From Gemmatimonadaceae bacterium (lineage in GTDB: Bacteria > Gemmatimonadota > Gemmatimonadetes > Gemmatimonadales > Gemmatimonadaceae): DNA of 64,000 nucleotides. Below the pieces are notes generated by a model. That model did not search any database. It saw only the letters and a list, made by a program, of their open reading frames with translations, and was not told the DNA's origin. This document shows positions 6,792 through 15,857 of this stretch, one piece after another. The DNA is taken from contig DASUHB010000028.1 of NCBI GenBank assembly GCA_036273715.1, positions 1 through 64,000 on the forward strand, in the 5' to 3' direction. Both the position numbers and the translations under genes were made by a program. Each line of letters starts with the position of its first letter. Position 1 is the first letter of the stretch.

Positions 6792-9700
6792 CACGGCGTC
6801 CCCGCGGGTTTGGCGGGCGCCGGCGGCGCGGGCGGCGTGTCGAGCGACGGCGACTCGTCCACCGTCCCGCCTAACGCAGCCTTCGCGCGATCCACCCACG
6901 CGTTCGAGATCTTGTCCTGCGCCGCTTTGTCCACCAGCGTCTGCCACGTCTTCCGCGCTTCGTTGAAGTACTGATCCGCCTGCTGTGACGCGCCTGCCTG
7001 CGCGGCCGACAGCTGCTCGCCCGTCAGGTCGGCCGGCAGTTGCACGTTCTTGAGATAGTTGCCGTACTCCCACTGCGCGAGCCCGACGAAGTACGACGAC
7101 GCCGCGAGCCACTGCGGCGAACCGGCGGCGATCGACCGCGTGAAGTGCCCCGTCATCGCCGACAGCAGCCGGCGCTTGGGCGCCGACAGTCGCTCCACGC
7201 CCTTGCGCGTGAGGTTCAACCGGCTCGGAATACTGAGCGCGAGCGGCTTGTACTGCGCATAGAGCGCGGCGCCGGCGCGGAATTCTTCCTCGCCCAGCCG
7301 ATCGGCGCATGTGGCCTTGAATTCCGCCGTCGGACGCACGCAGGCTTTCGCCAGCTCCGCCGCTGCCGCAGCGCTGTCGCCGGCCGCTTTCAGCATGACG
7401 ATGCGCGCCTGCTGGGCCGCACCGGCGCGCGGATCGCGCGGATTGCGCGCGACGAACGTGCCGTACGCACGCGCCGCATCCGATGAGTCCGCCGCCTGCG
7501 CGTACAGCAGGGCCGCGTTGTATTGCGCGTCCGGCGCGCGCTTGTCGCGGGGATACGCGGCCGCGAATGCGCCGTACGCCGCCGCCGCATCCTTCGCGTG
7601 GCCTAACGAATCGAGCATCACGGCGCGCCGAACCATCGCGTCGGCGCGGCCGGGCCACGTCGGATTCTGCTGCACGAGCGAGTCGAGCGCCTTCACCGCG
7701 TCCTCGCGCCGGCCGAGATCCGCCAGCAGCTGCGTCTCGAGCGCCTGGTACTGCACGCGGTACTTGTACGTCGGATACTGCGAGACGAGGCGTCCGGCCA
7801 GCTCCAGCGCGCGCGTCTTGTCCGTGCGGGACGTCGCCGTATCGCTCTTCGCGCGCGCCGCGCTGTCGGCGAGCATGAACGTCTCGATCGCGTTGCGCAA
7901 CGCGTCCGGTGCTTTCGCCGACGTCGGATTCCGATCCGCATACGCGACGTACACCTGCTCGGCCGCGGCTTCGTAGTTCCCGCTCTTGATCAGCGAGTCG
8001 CCGTACGTGACCGCGGCCGCGTTGCGAATCATGTTGATCGAGTCGGCGAGCTTGCCGCGTCCCGCCTGACCGGCAATCGACTGGGCCTTCTCCCACTGAC
8101 CCTGCGCCTCGGCATACTTGCCTTGCTTGTAGAAGGCATCGCCGATCAGTTTCTGCGCCGTCGGCGTGTACGGATTGTCCGGATACTTCTCGGCGAACGT
8201 CTGGAAGGTCTTGGCCATCACGTCCCAGCGCGACGCTTCCGACGCGCGGCGGCCCTTTTCGATCAGCGCCTTGGGCGCCGCGTCGCTCGTCGGGTACGCA
8301 GCCACGAACCGGTCGACGGCCGCGAAGAGCGAGTCCTGGATCGTCGTGTCGGCCTTGTCGTGCGCGACCGCAGAGTCGAACGCGACCACGGCATTCTGAC
8401 CCGCTTGTTGGCCGAGCTTCGGATCCACTTTGTAATCGTAGGCCGCGTGCGTGTACGCCTCGCCCGCGTCGGCGTATGCGCGCTCGCCGAAGTACGCCTC
8501 GCCCGCCAGGAACTGCGCGTTCTGCGCGCTGTCCGATTTGGAGAACTCGCGCAGGTAGCGTGCGTACAGGTCGGCGGCGGCGGCGAAGCGGGCGCTGTCT
8601 TTCTTCTGTTGGGCCTGCGACAGCGCGTACTGCGCGCTCTGCCGCAGCATCATCTCGCGCACTTGCGCAGCGGTGTCGGCGAGCGGGCCGTTGGCCTTGG
8701 CCCAATCGGTACCCGGCGCAAACTGATCGACCAACTGGAGGCGCGCCTGCTGCGCGTGCTCCGGATCGAGCACGCGGTTCTGGTAGATGTCGATGATTTC
8801 GCGTTGGACCGCGAGCGCGCCGGAATCCGTGGGGGCCTTGGCTTCCACGGCCTGGTAGGCCGCGACGGCGCGCGGGAAGTCGCCCTGATCGCGGAGGCTC
8901 GCGGCCACGCGGCGGAGCACGGGCAGCTCGAAGCTCGCCGCATCGGCGTGCGACGAGAAGTACGCGTTGGCGGCGTCGGCACCGCCGGTCTGCGTGAACG
9001 CGACCGCCATGTACTCGATGGCTTCGCGGCGCAGGCCTAACCGGGCTTGGCGTTCCGGCGTCAGCTTGTCGTACTCGGCGACGAGCCGGCCGAAGACTTG
9101 GACCGCCTGTCCATACTCGGGCTGGTTCGGCTGGGTCGCCTGATTGTAGTAGGACCAGCCGAGCTTGTAGAGCGCCAGGAAATAGATGTCGCCGTCGGGG
9201 GACGCGGTCTTGGTGGCGTTCTGGTAGGCATCGGCGGCCTGCACGAACATGGTGCGCCGCGGCGCGCCGCGCAGGGTGGACGCCTGCTCGAACCGCGCGT
9301 CGCCTAACCGGAAGTACGCCTCGCCGCGGTACGACGACCCCGGCTTGGCCGCGACGGCCTCGAACATCCTGGCGGCATCGGCGTAGCGCGCATCGGCCGC
9401 GTACAGGGTGCCTAACGTATACGCCGCGGCGTCGCCGTTCACGAACGTCGGATACTTGGCGACCAGCTCCTCGTAGCGCGACACCGCGGCCGCGTAGTCC
9501 GGCTGCGTGACGTCGTTGTTGCCGGCGCGCTGGGCGGCCGCGAACTCATCGTCGGCGCGGCGCACGAGCAGCTCGGCCAGCTGGAAGAGCGCGTTCGGCC
9601 GAAGGGTGCTGTTCGGGTAGCGCGCGATGAACGCGGTCAGTTTGTCGATCGCTACGCGGCGGACGGAGTCTTCGGCTGCCGGCGACACCGGATTGGCCGG

Positions 9701-9814
9701 CGCCGACGCCACGGCCGCCGCTGCCTGGGCAGGCGGCGGCGATTGCGCGTGCCCCGGCCCGGCGAGCAAGAGCGCCGACGGCAGCGCGAGAGCGAGAGCA
9801 GCAGAGGCGCGCAT
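6791..9814 (-). CDS. Large periplasmic TPR protein (1007 aa)
   Basis: A signal peptide (residues 1-23, ending GHAQ) is followed by about 900 residues of tetratricopeptide-like helices. Many units show the bulky-Gly/Ala-Tyr pattern, for example DAAAYTLGTLYAADARYADAARMF and FLAGEAYFGERAYADAGEAYTHAA. The spacing resembles YbgF/BamD-type repeats binding extended partners. In the Myxococcus Glt and Nfs clusters, large TPR proteins (GltD/AgnA, GltE) bridge the inner-membrane motor and the outer-membrane barrels. Position and size here fit that role, but repeat proteins diverge fast and this is inference. It sits 5 bp after the 729-aa protein. Confidence 0.85.
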   Translation of the reverse strand: MRASAALALALPSALLLAGPGHAQSPPPAQAAAAVASAPANPVSPAAEDSVRRVAIDKLTAFIARYPNSTLRPNALFQLAELLVRRADDEFAAAQRAGNNDVTQPDYAAAVSRYEELVAKYPTFVNGDAAAYTLGTLYAADARYADAARMFEAVAAKPGSSYRGEAYFRLGDARFEQASTLRGAPRRTMFVQAADAYQNATKTASPDGDIYFLALYKLGWSYYNQATQPNQPEYGQAVQVFGRLVAEYDKLTPERQARLGLRREAIEYMAVAFTQTGGADAANAYFSSHADAASFELPVLRRVAASLRDQGDFPRAVAAYQAVEAKAPTDSGALAVQREIIDIYQNRVLDPEHAQQARLQLVDQFAPGTDWAKANGPLADTAAQVREMMLRQSAQYALSQAQQKKDSARFAAAADLYARYLREFSKSDSAQNAQFLAGEAYFGERAYADAGEAYTHAAYDYKVDPKLGQQAGQNAVVAFDSAVAHDKADTTIQDSLFAAVDRFVAAYPTSDAAPKALIEKGRRASEASRWDVMAKTFQTFAEKYPDNPYTPTAQKLIGDAFYKQGKYAEAQGQWEKAQSIAGQAGRGKLADSINMIRNAAAVTYGDSLIKSGNYEAAAEQVYVAYADRNPTSAKAPDALRNAIETFMLADSAARAKSDTATSRTDKTRALELAGRLVSQYPTYKYRVQYQALETQLLADLGRREDAVKALDSLVQQNPTWPGRADAMVRRAVMLDSLGHAKDAAAAYGAFAAAYPRDKRAPDAQYNAALLYAQAADSSDAARAYGTFVARNPRDPRAGAAQQARIVMLKAAGDSAAAAAELAKACVRPTAEFKATCADRLGEEEFRAGAALYAQYKPLALSIPSRLNLTRKGVERLSAPKRRLLSAMTGHFTRSIAAGSPQWLAASSYFVGLAQWEYGNYLKNVQLPADLTGEQLSAAQAGASQQADQYFNEARKTWQTLVDKAAQDKISNAWVDRAKAALGGTVDESPSLDTPPAPPAPAKPAGTP

Positions 9815-9819
9815 CGCGG

Positions 9820-12009
9820 CTACCGGGGCGTGTGGGTCGCGGAGCTCGACGGCGCAGATGACGCCGGTGCGGCGGCGCCGCCCCCGAGCTCGATGGCGCG
9901 GAAGAACGTGGCGCTCGCCGATCCGTAATCCGCTGCTTCCTTGTCGTGCTGCAGCGCCGCCAATTGCGAGGCGGCGCGTGCGCGCAGCTCCCCGTCGACC
10001 AACGCGACCATCTGCGTTTCCGCGGCGGCGCGCGCGGACTCCGCGGTCGCCAGCGCGGCGCGCATGGCGCGCACGTGATCGCTTTCGACGGATCGCATGG
10101 CCGCGAGCTCACGCGTCACGACCGAATCGTCGGTGGCGAGCACGCGGACCGTGGTGTCATGGAGTGCTCGGGCGCGGGCGAGCCGCGCCATGATCGAGTC
10201 GCGCAACGCGAACGGCGGCTGCCTGGCGATGATCGCATCGATCTGATGCGCAACGCTGTCCGCCATCGCCTGGTAGATCGACGCCGTGTTGGCCTCGATG
10301 TCGAGCACGTGCGCATCGGCCGCCGAGGCGTTTGTGCCTAACGCGGTGCGGATGCTGTCCACCATGCGCACGTTCTGGGCGGCGGCGGTCTGGGTTGCGG
10401 CGACCTGCGTCGCCAGCATCGTGTGCACGCGCACGCGCGACCGGTCGAGCGACGCGGCCACCCGTCCGAGCGAGTCCTGCAGCGACGTCAACTGCTGCTC
10501 CTCGGCCGCCAGATTCGCGCGCGTGCTCGCGGTGAGATGCTGCAGGTCTTCGAGGGCGGCGATGCGCATCACCTGCACGTCGAGCTGCTCCTGCAGGCGG
10601 AACTGCGCCAGGGTCACCGCGGCATCGGCGCTGGACAGCTGTTGCGCGCGGTCGGTGTACGACGCCAGCACGGCCTGCGACGACGGCGGGGCGTACACCA
10701 GACGCCGCGGGAAGTCCGCGCCTAACGCAGGGCCGAGCGAGTCCAGCCGCGCCTCGATTTGGGCGACGGACACGACACTCGGCGCCGAGCGTGAGGGCGG
10801 AGCGCCCGAGCCATCGAACACCGCCAGCAGCGTCGCCGCGTCGGCGTCGACGTCGTCGTCCAACGCGAGCGTCTTGCCGCTGCGCGGATCATCGAGGAAC
10901 AGGAGGCCGGCCGCGCGGGCCTGGACCAGCGCCTTTGCCGCCGCGCCTAACCCGGACGCCGATCGCGCCTGGAGCGCGGCGAGGTCGCCGCCCACCGAGT
11001 CGGCCATCGCATCGAAATAGCGCTCGGCGTCCTCGGTGTGGCCGGATTCGAGCAGGACCTGACCGGACATGAGCCGCGCTTCTTCCCGCTGCGGCAAGCT
11101 CGGATAGTTCTTCGCGAACGTCGCGAACGCCGAGCGCGCCGAATCGGCCTGCCCCGCACGGTAGAGCGACCAGGCGCGGGTGAGGAGCGCTTGCGCGCCG
11201 ACGCTGCTCGAGGGCGCGACGCCCGCGGCGAACGCGGCTGCCGCCTCGTACTGCTGCTCCTCGAACGCAATTTCGGCGGCCGTTAGGCGAACCTGGTCGC
11301 CGAACGGACCCGTGGCGACGCTGGTCAGCGAGCGCAGGGCGTCGAGCGCCGCCGCGCCGTGCGTCGTGTCACCGCCCATCGCCGACAGCGCATCCATGTA
11401 CTGCGCGTACGGCGCGTACACACCGCCCGCGGCGCGCGCGGTGGCAAACGCGCTGCGCGCCGCGGCAAAATCCCCCGCGCGATAGGCCGACAGACCGGAC
11501 ACGAACGCGGTGAGGCCGCGATCGCCGCCCGGCGACTGCGCGGCCAGCGTGCGCACCGTCGGATCGTCGCCGCGGCGAAACGCGTCGAGCATCAGCTGTG
11601 CGTCGACCGTGCTCTGATACTTGATGCCGCCCGGGACGGCCGCGAGGCGGACGGCCTCCGAGCGGAACTGCGCGCCCATGCCTAACCGGTAGTACGCCTC
11701 GGCGGTCAGGAACACGAGATCGGGACGCGTCGAGTCGGCGGTCGCGCGCAGCCAGTCGAGGCGCGCCAGCGCGGCCAGCGGCCGCGATGACGCGAGCTCG
11801 AACAGCGCGGCGCGGACTTCCGCGTCGACGCCGCGCTGCTGATCCGGCGCCGGCGACAAGTCGGGCGCGCCGGTATCGGCGCGCACGGCGCTGTCGGCGG
11901 CGGCGCGGGTCGTCGTGTCGCGCGTCATCTGCTGTGCGGCAACGCGCCGTCCGCCGCCCGCGAGAGACGCGAGCGCGGCCACGACGGCGAGCGTGCGAAC
12001 CATCATCAC
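9820..12009 (-). CDS. Secreted TPR plus coiled-coil protein (729 aa)
   Basis: Signal peptide residues 1-25. Residues about 60-400 are TPR-like helices (for example VFLTAEAYYRLGMGAQFRSE and QALLTRAWSLYRAGQADSA). Residues about 430-700 are long charged helices rich in Ala, Gln and Asp, predicted coiled coil. The last residues are Ser/Thr/Pro-rich. Length and plan suggest a periplasm-spanning spacer protein. Gene order (barrel, barrel, coiled coil, this, large TPR, motor) places it where GltC/GltD-type proteins occur in myxobacterial clusters. No catalytic motif. Confidence 0.82.
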   Translation of the reverse strand: MMMVRTLAVVAALASLAGGGRRVAAQQMTRDTTTRAAADSAVRADTGAPDLSPAPDQQRGVDAEVRAALFELASSRPLAALARLDWLRATADSTRPDLVFLTAEAYYRLGMGAQFRSEAVRLAAVPGGIKYQSTVDAQLMLDAFRRGDDPTVRTLAAQSPGGDRGLTAFVSGLSAYRAGDFAAARSAFATARAAGGVYAPYAQYMDALSAMGGDTTHGAAALDALRSLTSVATGPFGDQVRLTAAEIAFEEQQYEAAAAFAAGVAPSSSVGAQALLTRAWSLYRAGQADSARSAFATFAKNYPSLPQREEARLMSGQVLLESGHTEDAERYFDAMADSVGGDLAALQARSASGLGAAAKALVQARAAGLLFLDDPRSGKTLALDDDVDADAATLLAVFDGSGAPPSRSAPSVVSVAQIEARLDSLGPALGADFPRRLVYAPPSSQAVLASYTDRAQQLSSADAAVTLAQFRLQEQLDVQVMRIAALEDLQHLTASTRANLAAEEQQLTSLQDSLGRVAASLDRSRVRVHTMLATQVAATQTAAAQNVRMVDSIRTALGTNASAADAHVLDIEANTASIYQAMADSVAHQIDAIIARQPPFALRDSIMARLARARALHDTTVRVLATDDSVVTRELAAMRSVESDHVRAMRAALATAESARAAAETQMVALVDGELRARAASQLAALQHDKEAADYGSASATFFRAIELGGGAAAPASSAPSSSATHTPR

Positions 12010-12022
12010 AGAATCGGCCAGA

Positions 12023-12748
12023 TCAGAATGGGGTCGTCCCTTGGCTCGTCCAGGTGTTCGGAACCACCTGGCCGTTGCGCACCGTGAACTGCAGGTATGT
12101 CACGACGTTCACTTGCGCGTTCACGCTGGCGCGCGAAGTCACCGGCTGTCCGTTGACCGTCACTTTCACGTTCACCGTGTGCGCCACTGGCAACACCGCC
12201 GAACGGAACAGCTCATCCACGGCGCCCTGCGAGAGCGCCTGCGTCGCGATCGCCGAGTAGGTCCGCGTATCCGGCGGGCCGCCGTCCAACGACATCTCGA
12301 CCGCCGTCGGTGACGATTGCGACGAATCGGCGCGCAGCAGGACGACGAGCACCGCGCCGGACCGGCGCTTCACCGCGTCGCCTAACGCGCTCATGCGATC
12401 GCGCTGCGCCTGCATGTTGTCCTGCGCCGTCGACAGCGTCTTGTCCAGCTCGACGAGCGCGTTCTGCTCCGTGCTCATGAGCAGGTCGTTCGCGCGCCGG
12501 GCAGTGGTCTGCGCCATCGCGTTGTCGATCTCCGCTTCGAGCGCGACCCGTTGGCCGCGAAGCTGGCTCAGTTGGTCCTGCGTCGCCTGGAGCTGCTTGA
12601 CGAGCGCCGAGCGCTCCGACTCGTACACCGCCTGCGCCGCCGAATCCGCGTCGCGGCCGCTCGAATCGGCTTGCGCGCAGAGCATCGCCGGCGCCAGCGC
12701 CAACGCGACCGCGAGAACGAGAGTGCTGTGCCGTTTCCTCATGGGCAT
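12023..12748 (-). CDS. Secreted coiled-coil protein with C-terminal beta domain
   Basis: 241 aa (ATG 12748; the ATG at 12742 is an alternative). A signal peptide ending LCAQA is followed by a coiled coil (about residues 35-125, LVKQLQATQDQLSQLRGQR...) and then a beta-rich domain with VNVKVTVNGQPV and VVTYLQFTVRNGQVV. It is encoded between the two outer-membrane barrels and the TPR proteins. The coiled coil could dock with the C-terminal coiled coils of the barrels. Unknown family. It is conserved in position with small periplasmic components of Glt/Nfs loci only by analogy. Confidence 0.75.
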   Translation of the reverse strand: MPMRKRHSTLVLAVALALAPAMLCAQADSSGRDADSAAQAVYESERSALVKQLQATQDQLSQLRGQRVALEAEIDNAMAQTTARRANDLLMSTEQNALVELDKTLSTAQDNMQAQRDRMSALGDAVKRRSGAVLVVLLRADSSQSSPTAVEMSLDGGPPDTRTYSAIATQALSQGAVDELFRSAVLPVAHTVNVKVTVNGQPVTSRASVNAQVNVVTYLQFTVRNGQVVPNTWTSQGTTPF

Positions 12749-12770
12749 TGTTCCGCGTAGTTGATACGAC

Positions 12771-13973
12771 TCACTGCTGGGGCGGCTTGTCCTGGGGCGG
12801 TGGCGTGTTCTGCTCCAGCTTGCGAAGCCGTTCCTCGAGGCGCTTCAAGGCGTCGCGCTCGGCGTTGAGCTCCTGCTCCGCCTGCGCGCGCCGCTGCTCG
12901 ACGTCGAGCAGGTTCTGCGCGTGATAGCGGTCGATGTCCAGCTCCAACGATTGGACCCGCTTCTGCCGCGCATCGATTTCGGCGAGCAGCGCTTTTTGTT
13001 CGGCCTCGAGCTGCGAGACCTTGTCCTGCAGCACGTGTCCGCGCAAAAGGCCGAACACGTTGCTCTGCCATCCCACGGTGAACGCGAACTTGTCGTAGTT
13101 GTACGGCGTGTGCGCCGTATCCGACACGCCGCCCGCGCCCATCTCCGTCCAGTACAGTCCGGCCTGCAGTCCGCGCCAGTTCAGCACCGCACCGAGATTG
13201 TAATCCCAGGCGTTGTTCTCGAACATGAACGACACGACGCTTCGCGGAGACGGATAGAAATCCATCTTGACGCCGCCGAACACGCCGCCGGTCGCGTGGT
13301 GCGAGTACACCGCGCCTAACCCGCCGTCGTCCTTGAACAATCCGTTGCCGTAGCCAACGCTGAAGCTCATGCCGATGTTCGGCCAATCCTTGTCGAGCTC
13401 GGACAGCGAGAACGACTTGGTCGCCACGCCGTACACCGTCTCGGCCGTGCTGAAGCCCTGGTGCAGCGAGTCCGCCACGTGATTGCGGTTCGGATCCGAG
13501 TTGGTCGGCGGCGACAGGAAGTAGCCTAACCCGAACCGGTCGATGTGCGAGTAGGGTCCGACATTTTCGAGACCCACCGCCAGGCTCGGAATCCAGCCGA
13601 CGAAACCCGGCCGGCCGCGGAAGTCTTCCTCGTTGAGCAGCAGGCCGCGGCCAAAGAAGCCCCATTCCGGCGCGTCGGAGAACACCGACAGACCCACTTC
13701 GGCGCGACCGAGAATGGATGTATAGATCGCGAAGTTCGAATTGATTCCCTTGCCGACGCCGAGTCCGGACGAAAGCTCGGATCCTTTTACGGTTTTGCCG
13801 GAGATCGCGAGCGAGAAGTCGCCGGAGAGCGGCGACACCCACGCCACGGGAATGTCGATCAAGCCCGAGCCCCAGTACAGGGTCTGCGGGTAGTTCATTT
13901 GTTGGGCATGCGCACCGGCCGGAATCATCACGAACAGCGCAGCCAGCGCGGCGCAGCATCGCGTCATGGACAT
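12771..13973 (-). CDS. Outer-membrane beta-barrel protein with C-terminal coiled coil (paralogue B)
   Basis: 400 aa. Signal peptide ends AHAQQ. The barrel starts MNYPQTLYWGSGLIDIPVAWVSP, nearly the same as in the neighbouring paralogue (YPATLNYGTGLIDDPVAWVSP). Shared blocks include PEWGFFG, GVATKSF, VGYGNGLF and ENNAWDYNLGAVLNWRG. After residue about 320 the chain is a long coiled coil and then a Pro-rich end. A barrel with a periplasmic coiled-coil tail could be gripped by periplasmic machinery. Paired paralogous barrels are also found in Myxococcus as GltA/GltB and NfsA/NfsB. Confidence 0.86.
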   Translation of the reverse strand: MSMTRCCAALAALFVMIPAGAHAQQMNYPQTLYWGSGLIDIPVAWVSPLSGDFSLAISGKTVKGSELSSGLGVGKGINSNFAIYTSILGRAEVGLSVFSDAPEWGFFGRGLLLNEEDFRGRPGFVGWIPSLAVGLENVGPYSHIDRFGLGYFLSPPTNSDPNRNHVADSLHQGFSTAETVYGVATKSFSLSELDKDWPNIGMSFSVGYGNGLFKDDGGLGAVYSHHATGGVFGGVKMDFYPSPRSVVSFMFENNAWDYNLGAVLNWRGLQAGLYWTEMGAGGVSDTAHTPYNYDKFAFTVGWQSNVFGLLRGHVLQDKVSQLEAEQKALLAEIDARQKRVQSLELDIDRYHAQNLLDVEQRRAQAEQELNAERDALKRLEERLRKLEQNTPPPQDKPPQQ

Positions 13974-13989
13974 GAGGTCGAAGTCTCCG

Positions 13990-15243
13990 TTAGCGCGCGG
14001 GCGGCGTGGTGGAATCCGGCTTCGTCGGCGGCGGCTGGTCGGGCGGCTTCTGCTGGCCGGACTGCAACGCCTTCAATCGATCTTCGGCCTTCTGGATCGC
14101 ATCGCGCTCGGCCTGGATCTCGGACTCGAGCTGCTGGCGCCGCTTGGCCACCTCGGCCAGCTCGCCGGCCTGAGCCTTACGCAGTTGGTCATCGAGCGCC
14201 GTGATGCGCTCTTCGCGCTTCGCCAGCTCGAGATGCAGCCGCGTCTCCTCGCGCTGCAGCTCGGCGACGCGCGAGCGGAGCACGACGCCCTGCGCAATGT
14301 CGTGCAGGTTGCCGCTGTAGCCCAGGCTGAAATTGACTTTCGTGTAATTGTACAGGTTGTACAGCGTGCCTTTCGTGGGCGACTTGGACCCTTCCTCGAG
14401 CTCCGTCCCGTAAACGCCGAGCGAGATGCCGCGCCACGTGGCCACGACGCCGGCGTTCCAGTCGAATCCGTTGTTCTCGGCGACGAAATCGAACCGCGTG
14501 TTCGGCCCCGGATGAATCGCGTATCGGCCGCCGAGGAAAAGGCCCTTGGCGATCGTGCCCTTGTCGTTGTAGTTGCGGCCCAGGTCGCCCTCATCCGAAA
14601 ACAGCCCATCGCCGTAGCCTAACGTAAGGCTCGCATCGCTGGTCCGCCCAACCGCGAACGACTTGGTGGCCACACCGTACAGCGTCGGCGTCGAATGAAA
14701 GTGGCGCGCGAACGGCGACGTCACATCCTCGCCGTTGCCGGTCGAGTCGATCTGGACGTCGTGTCCGACGAGCATGCGTTCCTCGTGCGGATACGGCCCC
14801 AGATTCCGGAATCCGACGGCGATCGCCGGCCACGACTTGCCCTGCTCTTCCTTTAGTAGCAGCGCCTGGCCGAAAAACCCCCACTCCGGGTTCTGACTGT
14901 AGAGCGAGAAACCCACCTCGTAGCGACCGCCCCAGTGTGAATCGATCGACAGATTCGTGTTCCACTGCGACGAAGTATTGAGCGGTGCTTGGTTGATCAG
15001 ATTGTACGGAATGTGCTTTGCCGAGGTCTGTACCCAGAGATCGCCAGAGGATGGCGACACCCAAGCGACCGGGTCATCGATGAGGCCGGTGCCGTAGTTG
15101 AGTGTGGCTGGATACAGGTCGTTTTGCGGCGGTTCTGCCGGAGCCGTAGCCGACGAATCCTGCGCCGACGCCACTGGCACCGCGACCAACGCCGCTCCGA
15201 GGGCCAAGATCGAGAGCGCTACGCTGGACCGCGACGCGCGCAT
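13990..15243 (-). CDS. Outer-membrane beta-barrel protein with C-terminal coiled coil (paralogue A)
   Basis: 417 aa from the ATG at 15243 (GGAGG at the complement of 15248-15252; the frame stays open to 15294). Signal peptide residues 1-28. The barrel carries alternating hydrophobic/aromatic strands such as GGRYEVGFSLYSQNPEWGFFGQALL and GVATKSFAVGRTSDASLTLGYGDGLF. Residues about 330-395 form a Glu/Arg/Gln-rich coiled coil and the end is Pro/Lys-rich. It is the first gene of the 12-kb leftward cluster and a clear paralogue of the next gene, so the pair arose by tandem duplication. Confidence 0.86.
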   Translation of the reverse strand: MRASRSSVALSILALGAALVAVPVASAQDSSATAPAEPPQNDLYPATLNYGTGLIDDPVAWVSPSSGDLWVQTSAKHIPYNLINQAPLNTSSQWNTNLSIDSHWGGRYEVGFSLYSQNPEWGFFGQALLLKEEQGKSWPAIAVGFRNLGPYPHEERMLVGHDVQIDSTGNGEDVTSPFARHFHSTPTLYGVATKSFAVGRTSDASLTLGYGDGLFSDEGDLGRNYNDKGTIAKGLFLGGRYAIHPGPNTRFDFVAENNGFDWNAGVVATWRGISLGVYGTELEEGSKSPTKGTLYNLYNYTKVNFSLGYSGNLHDIAQGVVLRSRVAELQREETRLHLELAKREERITALDDQLRKAQAGELAEVAKRRQQLESEIQAERDAIQKAEDRLKALQSGQQKPPDQPPPTKPDSTTPPAR

Positions 15244-15451
15244 GCATCCTCCAGGGAGACGTGTGGTGTGGACGCGTATCGGTCTATGACTCATTAAACA
15301 TCGCCTAGGTAAAAGACTGACGCTCGTGCAAGCAAAGGAGATAGGCGACTCGAATGCGCGTGGATAATCTTGACGTCGCTCGATCGGTCAGCGTGATTAA
15401 GATCTCCGAATGGAAAGCCACACTCGTCGCATCGGAGAAGGGTGGAGAGCC

Positions 15452-15832
15452 ATGCTCGGTCGCATGCGTCTCGTCGTGATCGCTGCAGTGGCGGTCGCCT
15501 CCGTTTCGTGTTGGCACCATCACCCGCCCAACGAATCGGCGGGTGGCGGGCCTGCAACCCTACGCGTCGACAATCGCAATTGGCAGAACGTCGATATTCA
15601 GGTGCTGCATCGAGGCATGCAGTCGCATTTAGCCAGCGTGAACGCGACCGCGGTGACGAACGTTGTCTTCCCCAAGTATCTGCTGAGCGATCTCGGTGAG
15701 GTGCAACTCATCGCTCACGCCATCGGTACCCCTTACACGATCACGACCCAAGTGATCGTGCTCAAGCCCGGCACGGAAGTTCGGTGGACTCTCGAGACCG
15801 ACCTCAACAGGTCGACCATCGCCGTGTATTGA
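15452..15832 (+). CDS. Small lipoprotein, unknown function
   Basis: 126 aa from the ATG at 15452, preceded by GGAGAG; an in-frame ATG at 15410 lacks a comparable ribosome site. The signal ends VASVSC (lipobox) and is followed by HHHPP. The rest resembles a small beta sandwich: ATLRVDNRNWQNVDIQVL and a terminal VRWTLETDLNRSTIAVY. It is divergent from the barrel cluster and isolated. No family recognised. Confidence 0.75.
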   Translation: MLGRMRLVVIAAVAVASVSCWHHHPPNESAGGGPATLRVDNRNWQNVDIQVLHRGMQSHLASVNATAVTNVVFPKYLLSDLGEVQLIAHAIGTPYTITTQVIVLKPGTEVRWTLETDLNRSTIAVY

Positions 15833-15857
15833 CTTCAGGCGGGCGACGCCCGTCGCG

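Noticed and set aside
6081-8705. A single 874-aa minus-strand frame spanning two genes
   Set aside because: Only the last 236 residues look like a protein (signal peptide, coiled coil). The earlier part is Arg/Gly-rich and lies across the 1007-aa TPR gene in another frame.
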